IMG/VR virus record: IMGVR_UViG_3300046804_002963
Coordinates: 1 to 64,000 of that record
Strand: one strand, 5' to 3'
Length of the DNA: 64,000 nucleotides
Source: a virus
The first letter of the stretch is position 1, and each line of letters starts with the position of its first letter. Positions 9,048 to 21,670 of this stretch are shown here, piece after piece. Made by a program: the position numbers and the translations under genes. The notes below the pieces were generated by a model. It saw nothing but the letters and a program-made list of their open reading frames with translations. It made no database searches and had not been told where the DNA came from.

Positions 9048-9389
9048 TTAAATATTTAAATCTATTGTAGCAGAACCGTTAAAAGGTGTAGAGGAACAAT
9101 CATACGTATAGGCATATTTTGTTTCATTACCTAGAGTGTTTGTATAATCTTGAGATAGTGATCCAAAATCACCATAAGGAAATGATAGTGCAGCAGTACC
9201 TAATTGTACCCAGCCACTTCCAGCAGTATTAGAAAAATATGTTTCAAATTGTCCAAGTGTTGAATTGAAGCGGAATTGTCCAGCTGAATATGTTGTCACA
9301 CGATCAGTAGAAGTTCCTACTGCAGTAACAAACGAATTTCCAACAACTTGCAGGCCATTTTTGACCCTAAAATCTGATTGCGTAGCCAT
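9048..9389 (-). CDS. Short fibre-type protein
   Basis: A 113-aa protein beginning SDFRVKNGLQVVGN, an opening common to tail-fibre proteins of marine T4-like phages. A beta-rich segment follows with RFNSTLGQFETYFSN and GWVQLGTAA, typical of the pattern in which one strand describes a repeat element of a fibre shaft. The remaining about 40 residues contain one Cys and no known motif. A perfect late-promoter octamer lies 25 bases upstream of its ATG. Function is inferred from resemblance and context only. Confidence 0.58.
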   Translation of the reverse strand: MATQSDFRVKNGLQVVGNSFVTAVGTSTDRVTTYSAGQFRFNSTLGQFETYFSNTAGSGWVQLGTAALSFPYGDFGSLSQDYTNTLGNETKYAYTYDCSSTPFNGSATIDLNI

Positions 9390-9412
9390 CTTTCCCTTTC
9401 CAGATTGCTATG

Positions 9413-12259
9413 TTATTTATAAAGAAATCTACCAGGAGGATTATAATTAGAGTATAATGGTGTTAAAGTTCCATTTGCAGTAAAGGAATGTACAGTATTT
9501 CCGCCAACTTGAGTTATAGTTCCACCAGTAAATTTAGCAGGACTAGGATATGAAAAAACTACTATACCAGATCCACCAGATCCTCCTGTTTGATAACCAG
9601 ATACTGCTTCTCCAGCACCACCTCCTCCACCTGTATTTACAACTCCGCTACCTGCAGTAGTGCTAATAAGGTAGTTAGAGCCGTTAGCGCCTCCTCCAGA
9701 ACCACCTGGTCTTTGACCTGCTCCTCCTCCTCCAGCATAAGTTTGAAGAGTTCCATCTCTTAATGAAGATGATCTCCCTACGCCTCCTCTACCAGCACTT
9801 ACTGATCCGACCGCAGCCTCACCCTGTTCTGATGCACCACCACCGCCACCACCCTGGCCCGGACCTGCACCTATACCTCCGTTATACCCTTGTCTAGTAA
9901 CTGAATTAATATAAGTTGAACTAGGATATACGCCAACTCCACCTGCTAATGTACCTGCACCTGTTCCTGTACCGCCACCACCAGAACCTCCATTACCTCC
10001 TGTACTTCCACTACCACCGGCACCTCCACCAATAGCAGTAAAAGAAATACTAGTATCTGCGTTTATTATACTACTATTACTTCCAGCAGCTGCTGCAGCT
10101 CCTCCAAGCCCAACTGTTACTGTATAAATATCACCACTATTAAATAATGCAGTTGAAGTGGAGTTACCAGAATAATCATTAAACTCTAGCATTCCTCCGC
10201 CTCCACCACCACCTCCATTGTGGTTGCCTACAACAGATGATCCACCACCACCACCTCCTCCTACAATAAAAAATGAAGGATTAAAAGATTTAGAAGGATC
10301 TGGGTATCGAGCATAGTTAGAAACTCTTATATTATCCATATACCCTGAAAAATATAAACCGTCAGTTCCTCTAGCACCTATGTATATGTTAGAAGGGGTA
10401 GATACAGGAGTTGAAGCAGGAGTATAAGGAGATCCTACTAAATTGCCATTTTTAAATACATAGAATGTATTATTTTTTCTTACCCATGCTACATGAGTCC
10501 AAGTATTAAGAGAAATTGGATCTGTTAATAGACCTGTATTATTATCTACAGTATAAATTTGCCATTGTAAATAAGCACTACCACTACCGTTACCTACAAA
10601 AAATTGAAATCCTGGTGATGTCCAATCTGTAGCAAATATGATTGCAGCAGATGCAGGAACTGCAGTTAAATAAATCCAAGCTTCTACAGTAAAGTCACTA
10701 TTAATTAAAGTAAGCGATGAGCCAGATGCTCGAAGATACCCTGTACTACCGTCAAAAAATATACTAGTTCCGCCAAATTTACTTTGAGTGTTAGAAATAA
10801 AAGTATTTCCGTAAGAAGTCCAGTTATTTTTACCTGTTAGATCTTTAACACCAACATTTGTATCACTAACTAAAAGAGAAGTGGCTCCGTTAGCATTTAA
10901 AGGGTATTGTGGAGAAGAAAAACTTTTAGTGTAAAGAGCTTCTTTTACTATTCTCATATTAGAGAGATAACCAGTATAGGGAAACCCGAGACCAAACTGT
11001 CTAACTCCAATATATAAATCACCTGTATCATTAGGTATAGATGCAGGAGAAGCACCATTTGCTTCTAATACTCCATTTATAAACAATCTAGTTCTAGTTC
11101 CATCATCTGTAGCAGCTATATGATACCATTGATTGTTTGCTATTGTCGTAGTAGAAGTAATTAGAACACCGCCATCATTATAGTACCCCATTTTTTGATT
11201 ACTATCAATTCTAAATGTATATCCATAAACACCAGAATCATTTTTATTAATAGTATCATATCCTCCACCAGGAAGAAGGTTAGTACCATACATCCAATAT
11301 TCTATTGTATAGTTTGTTCCGCTTATTGAATGACTGTTACTAGCTGCTACAAGTAAGTAGTCTGGAGTTGAGCCATTAAAATATGTACTTCCTCCATTCA
11401 AGGATTCTGAATATGCGGTTGGGGTATTAAATGGACTATTAGGAGATACTATAGGAGAACCTCCTACAGTTGGAGCTACTGCGTTACAAATGTCTAAAAA
11501 TCTATTAGATTGACAAGCAAGAAATGTTGTTCCTGGTATAGCAGTTAAAGGAGATGTGGGTGGAGTAAAAGTAGTAGTATATAGTGCAGTACCGACAACT
11601 ACTCTTACATTAGAAAGAAACCCATTCAATTGATAATTAGCTGCAGCAGGCACGTTTCCGTCCCCACCCAACATAGGCCTATTCACGCTACTTGTGTAGG
11701 TTTGAGTATCTGTGTAGGTACTGCCTGCTTGTATACCATTAATGAATAATCTAGTACTTGTTCCACTTCTAGATACTGCTATATGATTCCATGTTCCTGG
11801 AGTAATAGCAGTACCTGTAATAACAAGACCTCCTGCAGTATAGTAATTTACAGTACCGGATCCTAACGCTATACCAGCTTTACCTGCATTAGAGGCTGTT
11901 CCAGTTGGTCTCTCATCGTAAAATGTCTGTATATTAGAGGTGCTTAAAACCATTACCCATAGTTCAATGGTAAAATTACCTGAGCCTAATGCAACGCTAC
12001 TTTTACTAGAATTAATATAATCTGCGTTACCAGTAGGATTAAATTGTACTGACCAATAACCTGGAGGTTGACTAAATGGACTGAACGTACCTTGAATAGG
12101 TCTACCACCATAAGTTATAGTATTTCGAGCAGGTCCATTGTCTGCCCAGGTAGTATTATTAGAGTTAATAACTCCGTCCGCATCAATCATTACTAAATTA
12201 TTTTTAAGTAATTGATCTCTTTTTAAATTAGTACGACGAAGATTACCTACTCCAGGCAT
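9413..12259 (-). CDS. Adhesin with three LamG-like domains and a polyglycine-rich C-terminal domain
   Basis: A 948-aa protein. Three LamG/concanavalin A-like repeats lie at about residues 67-260, 285-470 and 490-660, each with the TIELW, TIEYW or TVEAWIY strand, WNHIA/WYHIA/WTHVAW, a LFING or FKNG hairpin and a closing GFLSNVRVVVG-like strand. From about residue 665 it becomes a glycine-rich domain with runs of up to eight Gly (VGGGGGGG, GGGGGGGG) separated by beta segments, ending GGSGGSGIVVFSYPSPA and a short C-terminal tail. Polyglycine-II bundles of this sort form the tip of some T4-like adhesins. The protein thus pairs a lectin array with a glycine-rich tip. It overlaps the 243-aa gene upstream by one base. 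Confidence 0.82.
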   Translation of the reverse strand: MPGVGNLRRTNLKRDQLLKNNLVMIDADGVINSNNTTWADNGPARNTITYGGRPIQGTFSPFSQPPGYWSVQFNPTGNADYINSSKSSVALGSGNFTIELWVMVLSTSNIQTFYDERPTGTASNAGKAGIALGSGTVNYYTAGGLVITGTAITPGTWNHIAVSRSGTSTRLFINGIQAGSTYTDTQTYTSSVNRPMLGGDGNVPAAANYQLNGFLSNVRVVVGTALYTTTFTPPTSPLTAIPGTTFLACQSNRFLDICNAVAPTVGGSPIVSPNSPFNTPTAYSESLNGGSTYFNGSTPDYLLVAASNSHSISGTNYTIEYWMYGTNLLPGGGYDTINKNDSGVYGYTFRIDSNQKMGYYNDGGVLITSTTTIANNQWYHIAATDDGTRTRLFINGVLEANGASPASIPNDTGDLYIGVRQFGLGFPYTGYLSNMRIVKEALYTKSFSSPQYPLNANGATSLLVSDTNVGVKDLTGKNNWTSYGNTFISNTQSKFGGTSIFFDGSTGYLRASGSSLTLINSDFTVEAWIYLTAVPASAAIIFATDWTSPGFQFFVGNGSGSAYLQWQIYTVDNNTGLLTDPISLNTWTHVAWVRKNNTFYVFKNGNLVGSPYTPASTPVSTPSNIYIGARGTDGLYFSGYMDNIRVSNYARYPDPSKSFNPSFFIVGGGGGGGSSVVGNHNGGGGGGGGMLEFNDYSGNSTSTALFNSGDIYTVTVGLGGAAAAAGSNSSIINADTSISFTAIGGGAGGSGSTGGNGGSGGGGTGTGAGTLAGGVGVYPSSTYINSVTRQGYNGGIGAGPGQGGGGGGASEQGEAAVGSVSAGRGGVGRSSSLRDGTLQTYAGGGGAGQRPGGSGGGANGSNYLISTTAGSGVVNTGGGGGAGEAVSGYQTGGSGGSGIVVFSYPSPAKFTGGTITQVGGNTVHSFTANGTLTPLYSNYNPPGRFLYK
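9414..9421 (-). promoter_or_regulatory. T4-type late promoter octamer
   Basis: The minus strand reads TATAAATA, 25 bases upstream of the 113-aa gene. It overlaps the last codons of the preceding LamG/glycine-rich adhesin gene, so it would start a new transcript unit inside the block. Confidence 0.6.
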
Positions 12260-12990
12260 TAGAAGTTTTGCCCTGAATTGAATCCATACCAGTTAGTACC
12301 ATCATTTAAGAACGAGAATATATCTCTCTTAGAAGTAGTAGTTGTTACAGTTGGAGCAAAACCATCAGGCCATGTAACTCCGTTCCATGTTACCGCATAA
12401 CCGCCACTACCAGTATTTAAAATAAGAGTAAAGCTCTTACCTGAATTAGCTGATGGCATTGATATAGTAGTATTAGATGTTAAAGTGAGTAGCTGTACTG
12501 ATCCTAAACTAGGATCTACAGTATAAGAAGCACCAAATGTAGTATTTGAATATGTCTGATCTTTATAATTATTAAACGTAGCGTTAGAAACGTATGTAGA
12601 ATTCAAGTTTGCAATAGTTACAGTATTAGAAAATGTAACTGCACTGTTAAATGTACTAGTATCATTATAATTTACTGCACCGTTAAATGTCGTGGTAGTT
12701 GAAAATGTGACTGCATTAGTAAACGTTAAACTAGAGCTACCTATAATATCTGATATAGAACTCCAGAATACATTAGAAGTACTTCCTCCTGAAGTAAGAA
12801 TATAGTTAACAGATCCTAAACTACTATTAGCCAGAATATATTTTAAATTAGTATTGCCAGTGACATTTAAAATGTTAGTATTAGTGGTAGAAAATATAGC
12901 AGGAGAAATAGTATTAGCAAATGTAACATTCTTATTAGAAGAAGTAGTTACTAAAGTACCAAGTGAAGAAAGATTACGAGATACTGACAT
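12259..12990 (-). CDS. Fibre protein with shared C-terminal head domain
   Basis: A 243-aa protein. Residues 1-150 are Asn/Thr/Ser-rich shaft repeats (FNGAVNYNDTS, FNSAVTFSNTV) with one YILTSGGS...VFWSS unit near 75. The last about 90 residues form a head with WNGVTWPDGFAPTV, SKRDIFSFL and GTNWYG, the same head type seen at the ends of the 467-aa and 1980-aa collagen-like proteins. It therefore looks like a short version of those fibres in which the collagen stalk is replaced by a beta shaft. Start and stop overlap neighbouring genes by one base on each side (TAATG), indicating translational coupling. Confidence 0.68.
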   Translation of the reverse strand: MSVSRNLSSLGTLVTTSSNKNVTFANTISPAIFSTTNTNILNVTGNTNLKYILANSSLGSVNYILTSGGSTSNVFWSSISDIIGSSSLTFTNAVTFSTTTTFNGAVNYNDTSTFNSAVTFSNTVTIANLNSTYVSNATFNNYKDQTYSNTTFGASYTVDPSLGSVQLLTLTSNTTISMPSANSGKSFTLILNTGSGGYAVTWNGVTWPDGFAPTVTTTTSKRDIFSFLNDGTNWYGFNSGQNF

Positions 12991-13961
12991 TAAACACCTA
13001 CCGCTACTCTATAAATTTTAACTGTATTATTTGAATTTGTTGGTGTCCCAGTGACAAACAAGCTACTACCAGCAATACTTGCATCAAAAGACATAAGAGA
13101 GTAGCTAGAATATAATGAGCCATACTCTGTAATAAATGCAGATGTTCCATTATGCAACACTAATAACTCGCAAAAATGATAAAGATTGTTTGTTGTATCG
13201 GTTATCTGTACCATATATTTTGCTGATCTATAAGAGTTAATATTTAATACATCTATAGAAATTGCACTTATAGAAGAAGTGGTTATTTGTCCTACAGTCT
13301 CAAAAGCAATAGATCCTATTGTTACTGAAGGAACAGATTGTATAGAGATAGAAGGTTGTACAAAACTTACTGCAGATTGTGATACAACTTCTACAACATC
13401 TCCTTCATATAAATTGCTAGTAAATACAACAGATGATCCATCACTCGCAGTAAAGTCAATAGAAGGAACTTGTTTTACACCGTTAATATATACTGTAATT
13501 GCGCCAGGCACATAAGATAGTATGTTAGTATTATTATCTGATCCTGAAAATGTATTAGCACCAGCGGTTGCAGTATAATAATAATTAGTAAGAGTAGTAG
13601 AAGTAGGATTAGAATAAATGTTAAAAGCACTAGGAGTTCTAACCTCTATAGCTGCTCCGTTTGCTATAGCTTCTGTGAATGTTATAGTGGTTCCAGATAT
13701 AGAGTATGCAGAGGTAGGAAGCTGACCTAGACCTGAAACAAATACTAAGCTGTTATTAGTAGTGCTAGAAGTAGATAAAGAAAATACCGTATTACTTCCA
13801 TTACCAGTAAAAGTATCAGTAAAATAGTTTATTTGAGAATATATGGTTGAAGTAGATCCGCTAGATCCTGCCCATGAGCTACCGTTCCAAGTCCATGTCT
13901 TGTTATTCAGTGTGTATGTATCACCTACTACCGGTGAACTTGGAAAATTAATATTTGCCAT
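12990..13961 (-). CDS. Fibre protein with FP-x-W attachment module and NG-Q-P repeats
   Basis: A 323-aa protein. Residues 1-35 form a small module with pattern NFPSSPVVGDTYTLNN-KTWTWNGSSW, also found at the N-termini of the proteins at 16293 and 28303, and probably a common docking end. Two copies of an about 65-residue beta module follow: FTGNGSNTVFSL...VSGLGQLPTSAYSISG...IEVR (about 48-115), and TAGANTF...VYINGVKQVPSIDFTA...VVEV (about 128-195). A unique C-terminal domain (about 200-323) ends VKIYRVAVGV. A late promoter lies 20 bases upstream. Probably a fibre; receptor unknown. Confidence 0.66.
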   Translation of the reverse strand: MANINFPSSPVVGDTYTLNNKTWTWNGSSWAGSSGSTSTIYSQINYFTDTFTGNGSNTVFSLSTSSTTNNSLVFVSGLGQLPTSAYSISGTTITFTEAIANGAAIEVRTPSAFNIYSNPTSTTLTNYYYTATAGANTFSGSDNNTNILSYVPGAITVYINGVKQVPSIDFTASDGSSVVFTSNLYEGDVVEVVSQSAVSFVQPSISIQSVPSVTIGSIAFETVGQITTSSISAISIDVLNINSYRSAKYMVQITDTTNNLYHFCELLVLHNGTSAFITEYGSLYSSYSLMSFDASIAGSSLFVTGTPTNSNNTVKIYRVAVGV

Positions 13962-13980
13962 TTAATTCCTTAGTTTAAGA

Positions 13981-13988
13981 TATTTATA
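13981..13988 (-). promoter_or_regulatory. T4-type late promoter octamer
   Basis: A perfect TATAAATA on the minus strand in the gap between the 648-aa glycine-rich gene and the 323-aa fibre gene, 20 bases upstream of the latter's ATG. The spacing fits a short leader. Confidence 0.65.
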
Positions 13989-13992
13989 GAGT

Positions 13993-15939
13993 TTATATAC
14001 CTCTAGTAAGTCTTATAATTACTGCACCGTTGCTGCCGTTTTGACCAAATACTATTGATGCACCACCTGCTCCATATAGACCACCGTTAACCACATTTCT
14101 ATTAAAGAAGTAAAGCGGCCCACCGCCTCTAGAAGTTGCTGTTGTCGTGTTACCACCTGCTATACCTGATGGACCTTGTATTATGAATGTGTTAGATCCA
14201 ATACTATAATTATTACCACCGCTCGAAACTGCAGATGTAGTGTTTTGACTTAAACCTCCGTAGAAGCCTCCACCTCCACCTCCGTATCCACCACCATCAG
14301 AAAGAAGTGAAGCAGAACCATTACCACCACTAAAGCTTACAGCACTATTACCATTATTCTGTATTCCACCGCCTGCAGCTCCAATTGATTTAGGGTTACC
14401 TTCGTTAGCACCACCACCACCAGCGCCTCCACCAGCAACTACCAAATACTGACTGTTACTAGTAACCATGACGCCAGACCAGCCGCCACCTCCTCCGCCA
14501 CCACCTGAACTACCTGCACCACCAGCGCTACCACCAGCGCCACCTCCGTTAGATCCAGCATAACCTGCGGTGGCGGCAGTAGAACCAATAACGCCTGCGC
14601 CGCCGCCTCCACCCACATAAACAGTATAATTGACGCTATTGCTTACATTAAAAGTGCTTATTACTGCACCACCTGAGCCACCAGTAGCACCAGTAACACC
14701 ATCAGTACCACCAGCGCCTCCACCAGCTCCAATTGCTATAATATCAAATGTTCCTGTCCCAGTAGAGGATGTAAGAGTAAAGGTGTATGTTCCTGGTGTA
14801 TTAAAAGTATAATAATCATATATGTCATATGATTGCAGATTAGCATTAACTACACTATTATTAGATGTAAATATAAAACTAGAATTGCTTCTTGATTCTA
14901 TGGATTGCGCCGGAGAAACTAGCACTTTTACCAGAATAACACCGTTTGCCCCAGGTATACCACCAGATGAAGCTCCACCTGCTCCATATGTATTAATAAA
15001 TTGATTTTCTGGGTATAATGTATCCCATGTAAAGTTAATTACTGCACCCCCGGTGCCTCCCGCAGAACTGAGCCCTATAGTTCCATTATCACCTCTGTAA
15101 GTGTATGAACTTAAAGCATTAGAGGAGACAAAATTACCGCCTGCGCTAGTTAGCCCATTATTAATATTTTGAGTTGCACCTGCATATAAACCACCGCCGC
15201 CTCCACCATAACCCCCACCGTCACCAGCACCAAAAGCTGTACCGTCTGCTCCAGTCATACTAGTAGCGCTATTACCGTTAGGTTGATTACCACCACCTAC
15301 TCCAAAAAATAATCTTGCATTGCCTTCGTTAGCACCACCACCACCAGCGCCGCCTCCTGCAACTAAAATAAATGAATTTGATGTATTGGCTATTCCAGAC
15401 CATCCGCCACCAGCTCCACCACCGCCTGATGTACCAGTTGTACCAGCAATACCACCAGTACCTCCACCATTTATTCCTCCTACACCGCCGCCTGCGCCTA
15501 ATGCACTTGATGTTGCTGCAGATCCTCCACCGCCAACCCATACATTATATCTTCCAGATGGTAAAATAAATGAGCCGTGTACTAGACCTCCTGATCCTCC
15601 ACCTGATCCTCTCACACCACCATCGGAGCCTCCAGCACCACCTCCTCCACCTACAGCTAATATTTCTAAAGTACTAGTAGTATCTGCAGCTGTACCAGAA
15701 TTAATAAGATACAATCCATGAGAATTTTGAGAAGATGGTGTTGAAAAAGTAAAAAGTGTATATGCATTAGCATAAGTTACGCTAGTAGGATTAATAGCGT
15801 AGCCTAAAAGATAAGTGTTGCTAAAATATGGATCGTAAAAAAAATTACCTACAGATGTTACTGCTCGAGCTGTTGCTTTATTAGCTTTAATTGATTGCTG
15901 AGCTGATCTAGTAGTTTTTCCTATTAACTTAATAGTCAT
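13993..15939 (-). CDS. Polyglycine-rich adhesin with internally duplicated domain
   Basis: A 648-aa protein. After an N-terminal part of about 90 residues come two homologous glycine-rich domains, about residues 91-345 and 385-645. Both start with an LEILAVGGGGGAGGSDG or FDIIAIGAGGGAGGTDG strand, continue with YNVWVGGGG or YTVYVGGGG, WSGIANTSNSFILVAGGGAGGGGANEG or WSGVMVTSNSQYLVVAGGG, and end in a strand such as VILVKV or AVIIRLTRGI. This indicates an internal duplication. Glycine-rich sandwiches of this kind form polyglycine-II helix bundles in some phage adhesins. Variable residues between Gly runs are candidates for receptor contact. The high G-content makes a long proline-rich antisense reading frame, which is an artefact. 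Confidence 0.76.
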   Translation of the reverse strand: MTIKLIGKTTRSAQQSIKANKATARAVTSVGNFFYDPYFSNTYLLGYAINPTSVTYANAYTLFTFSTPSSQNSHGLYLINSGTAADTTSTLEILAVGGGGGAGGSDGGVRGSGGGSGGLVHGSFILPSGRYNVWVGGGGSAATSSALGAGGGVGGINGGGTGGIAGTTGTSGGGGAGGGWSGIANTSNSFILVAGGGAGGGGANEGNARLFFGVGGGNQPNGNSATSMTGADGTAFGAGDGGGYGGGGGGLYAGATQNINNGLTSAGGNFVSSNALSSYTYRGDNGTIGLSSAGGTGGAVINFTWDTLYPENQFINTYGAGGASSGGIPGANGVILVKVLVSPAQSIESRSNSSFIFTSNNSVVNANLQSYDIYDYYTFNTPGTYTFTLTSSTGTGTFDIIAIGAGGGAGGTDGVTGATGGSGGAVISTFNVSNSVNYTVYVGGGGGAGVIGSTAATAGYAGSNGGGAGGSAGGAGSSGGGGGGGGWSGVMVTSNSQYLVVAGGGAGGGGANEGNPKSIGAAGGGIQNNGNSAVSFSGGNGSASLLSDGGGYGGGGGGFYGGLSQNTTSAVSSGGNNYSIGSNTFIIQGPSGIAGGNTTTATSRGGGPLYFFNRNVVNGGLYGAGGASIVFGQNGSNGAVIIRLTRGI

Positions 15940-15950
15940 AATATACCCTA

Positions 15951-16280
15951 TTAAGTTATTTCAGTTCCAAATAAATTAAAGCTTACAGAAGAAGTGTTAG
16001 CTAATACTGAAACTACATCAGTAGCGCCAAGCGTTATGCCTAATGTAAGTGCAATTGTATCGTTGCTAGGAACTAATGTATCATAACTAATGTAGTGAGA
16101 TGCTGTTACAGTAGCATTTGCAGGTCTTATAGCTACTCTATATGCAGCATTTGCAGCGCCTTGATTACAAATAGTAAGAGTGGAAGCAATAGAGCTAGTA
16201 CCTGCAGGAACAGTGTATAATGTAGTAAGAGTATTTACTACCGGGTTAGATTGTCCTAATACTTTATATGAAACTGCCAT
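15951..16280 (-). CDS. Small conserved beta-rich virion protein, paralogue of 6337-6696
   Basis: A 109-aa protein opening MAVSYKVLGQSNPVVNT-LTTLYTVPAG and ending SFNLFGTEIT. This is a familiar small structural protein of marine T4-like phages, placed among fibre and baseplate-peripheral genes. The central strands (STLTICNQG, YRVAIRP, HYISYDTLVPSNDT, LGITLGATDVVSV) suggest a single beta-sandwich domain. It lies between a polyglycine adhesin and a collagen-like fibre and is closely spaced with both. Precise role unknown; it may be a cap or adaptor for the adjacent fibre. Confidence 0.68.
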   Translation of the reverse strand: MAVSYKVLGQSNPVVNTLTTLYTVPAGTSSIASTLTICNQGAANAAYRVAIRPANATVTASHYISYDTLVPSNDTIALTLGITLGATDVVSVLANTSSVSFNLFGTEIT

Positions 16281-16292
16281 TTTAAATAACCT

Positions 16293-17486
16293 TTAAATAC
16301 CTAAGAATAGGAAAGGATGTATAAACGTAGGAGCATCAGTCCAGTACACATTTCCTGTTTGACCGCTAGAAACTAATACCTGATTAGTATTACCTAAACT
16401 GTTATTTGCCGATACTCTAACTACCGTTAAAGTACTAGTAGAAGTAATATTACCAGAAGTTAAATTATTTATAGTAATACCATTAGCAACTACGTTGCCA
16501 GTTAAAGTTAGAGTTTTTGCAACTAAAGTATTACTTGATGTGATATTATTTGCAGTAATAGCATTTGCACCTAAGTTATTAGCTGAGATGTAAAGCGAGT
16601 TCATACTTGTTGATGCATTTACCGTAGCAGCTAATACCTGACCAAATGATAAGCTACCAGTTACTGTTAAATTACCAGTAGTAATTCCGCTTGTTACTGT
16701 TAGAGTATTAGCTGCAGCTGATCCAGTAACTGATAAAGAAGCACCAGATAAAGAATAAGTAACTGCTAGAGTATTTGCAGATATTGATCCTGGAATTGAT
16801 ATGGAGCTAAAATAAGGATTAGGATTAGATGCATCTACCCAAGCACTTGAATCTACATCCTCATAATAAATCTTTAAAGTGCCTTCTTCACTATTCCACC
16901 ATAAATCACCAGCAGCAGCTACTGGCGCAGAATTTGAAATAGTCACTGACGCTCCACCGCCACCGCCGCCAGCGCCTGCTGAGCCGGTATAACCTCTTAA
17001 ACCTTGATCACCCTTAGAACCAACATAACCTATAGAGCCAGTATATCCAAGATCGCCATATGATCCTGTATACCCAACACCTTGTGAACCAACATAACCT
17101 ATGGACCCAGTATATCCTAGTGATCCGGTATATCCTACAGAACCTGTAAATCCTATTGATCCTGTATAACCAACAGAACCATTATAACCAGCCGATCCAG
17201 CAAAACCTACTGAACCTGTATAACCTGCACCAGTAGAACCTGTATAACCTACACCAGTCGAACCTGTGTATCCTGTTGTACCAAATGAACCTGTATAACC
17301 AGTACTACCCAATGAACCTGTATAACCAGTACTACCCAATGAACCTGTATAGCCGGCTGATCCAGTATATCCAACTGTAGTAGAAGAAGCCTGCCAGAAT
17401 CCTCCAGCAGCAATCCATGTCCAGGATCTACTACCTAGAGTATAAACTTGACCGTTTGTAGGACTATTTGGAAAATTTATTGCCAT
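16293..17486 (-). CDS. Collagen-like fibre protein with FP-x-W docking module
   Basis: A 397-aa protein. Residues 1-35 are the shared N-terminal module (INFPNSPTNGQVYTLGSRSW-TWIA). A collagen-like stalk of G-Y-T-G-S, G-S-T and G-S-L triplets spans about 38-170. A small domain with SNSAPVAAAGDLWWNSEEGTLKIYYED follows at about 178-220, a type that also occurs in the 726-aa and 1130-aa proteins. The rest (about 220-397) is an Asn/Thr-rich shaft ending with one NQVLVSSGQTGNVYWTDA unit and a short FLFLGI tail. Two exact 27-base tandem repeats occur in the stalk DNA. A trimeric fibre is inferred from the collagen triplets. Confidence 0.78.
   Translation of the reverse strand: MAINFPNSPTNGQVYTLGSRSWTWIAAGGFWQASSTTVGYTGSAGYTGSLGSTGYTGSLGSTGYTGSFGTTGYTGSTGVGYTGSTGAGYTGSVGFAGSAGYNGSVGYTGSIGFTGSVGYTGSLGYTGSIGYVGSQGVGYTGSYGDLGYTGSIGYVGSKGDQGLRGYTGSAGAGGGGGGASVTISNSAPVAAAGDLWWNSEEGTLKIYYEDVDSSAWVDASNPNPYFSSISIPGSISANTLAVTYSLSGASLSVTGSAAANTLTVTSGITTGNLTVTGSLSFGQVLAATVNASTSMNSLYISANNLGANAITANNITSSNTLVAKTLTLTGNVVANGITINNLTSGNITSTSTLTVVRVSANNSLGNTNQVLVSSGQTGNVYWTDAPTFIHPFLFLGI
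17287..17340 (-). repeat. Exact 27-base tandem duplication in collagen stalk
   Basis: Two identical 27-base units (17287-17313 and 17314-17340) lie head to tail, followed by part of a third. Each encodes nine residues, that is three collagen triplets, so gain or loss of a unit keeps the reading frame and the triplet register. Confidence 0.9.
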
Positions 17487-17511
17487 TTAAATTCTTTTGT
17501 TAGTATCCAAG

Positions 17512-17519
17512 TATTTATT
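17512..17519 (-). promoter_or_regulatory. Late promoter-like octamer (AATAAATA)
   Basis: A one-base variant of the T4 late -10 element on the minus strand, 26 bases upstream of the 397-aa collagen-like gene, in a 39-base intergenic gap. Position matches the other late promoters of the block. Confidence 0.45.
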
Positions 17520-17525
17520 CATATG

Positions 17526-18275
17526 TTAAAATATAATTCTATAAGAACCAGCAGCAGTCCATCTGTATATTCTATAATCACCTGAGGTAGTAATAGTAGG
17601 ACTACCAGTAGTATTTGCAATTGGTTCACTTGCTAAATGTCTTAATATAACTGTACCAGTACCACCTTTACCGCCTGCTCCACCATTCCACACATTAGGA
17701 GCTCCTCCTCCACCAGTACCGTCTGTGCCTGCTCCAGCAGGATACACACCCCCTCCAGCTGATGAAGTTCCACTCATTCCAGATCCACCAGGACCTAATC
17801 CTACAAAACTTCCTGTTAAATAAGTTCCTTGAGAGACACCACCATTAGGAACATCACCACCGCCCCCAGCACCACCGCCACCTGGACTACCTAATGCTTG
17901 ACTTCCTCCAGAACCACCTGTATTTCCACCACCAGTTGTTATAGTGTCTGCTGTTCCTGCCTGCCCTCCAGTACCATATCTACCACCGATTCCACCGCCA
18001 GCATAGTAATGATGAAATTGACTGTAACCTCCCGGGTTACCTAATCTTCCATCAGCAACGTTGCCAATTGTAGCTGCTCCACCATTACCTACTACTACTG
18101 GATAAGGTACTCCTATATCGACACAAACTGTATTAGCAGTTTTTACACCACCTCCTCCACCTCCACCAGCAGTATAATTACCCCCGTTACCAGCTCCTGA
18201 ACCACCTCCACCAGCAACGGCCAGATCTACAAATGTAACTCTTGGACGTCCTGCTATAACATTAAAAATAGACAT
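17526..18275 (-). CDS. Polyglycine-rich adhesin
   Basis: A 249-aa protein from the ATG at 18275. A longer reading frame begins 51 bases upstream but overlaps the preceding gene and adds an unlike, aromatic-rich leader, so the shorter start is preferred. After FNVIAGRPRVTFVDLAVAGGGG the protein is dominated by Gly runs (GGGGGGG near 40, GGGGAGGGG near 150) with beta segments between. It closes with GKGGTGTVILRHL, then a C-terminal strand pair containing TTSGDYRIYRWTAAGSYRI, the usual end of marine-phage glycine-rich adhesins. Probably a trimeric or bundle-forming tip protein that binds the cell surface. Confidence 0.74.
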   Translation of the reverse strand: MSIFNVIAGRPRVTFVDLAVAGGGGSGAGNGGNYTAGGGGGGGVKTANTVCVDIGVPYPVVVGNGGAATIGNVADGRLGNPGGYSQFHHYYAGGGIGGRYGTGGQAGTADTITTGGGNTGGSGGSQALGSPGGGGAGGGGDVPNGGVSQGTYLTGSFVGLGPGGSGMSGTSSAGGGVYPAGAGTDGTGGGGAPNVWNGGAGGKGGTGTVILRHLASEPIANTTGSPTITTSGDYRIYRWTAAGSYRIIF

Positions 18276-18277
18276 TA

Positions 18278-21669
<3,392 letters not shown>

Positions 21670-21670
<1 letters not shown>

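Noticed and set aside
15320-15721. Long proline-rich plus-strand open frame
   Set aside because: It is the exact antisense of the polyglycine domain: Gly codons read as Pro. No ribosome-binding site and it lies wholly inside a well-supported gene.
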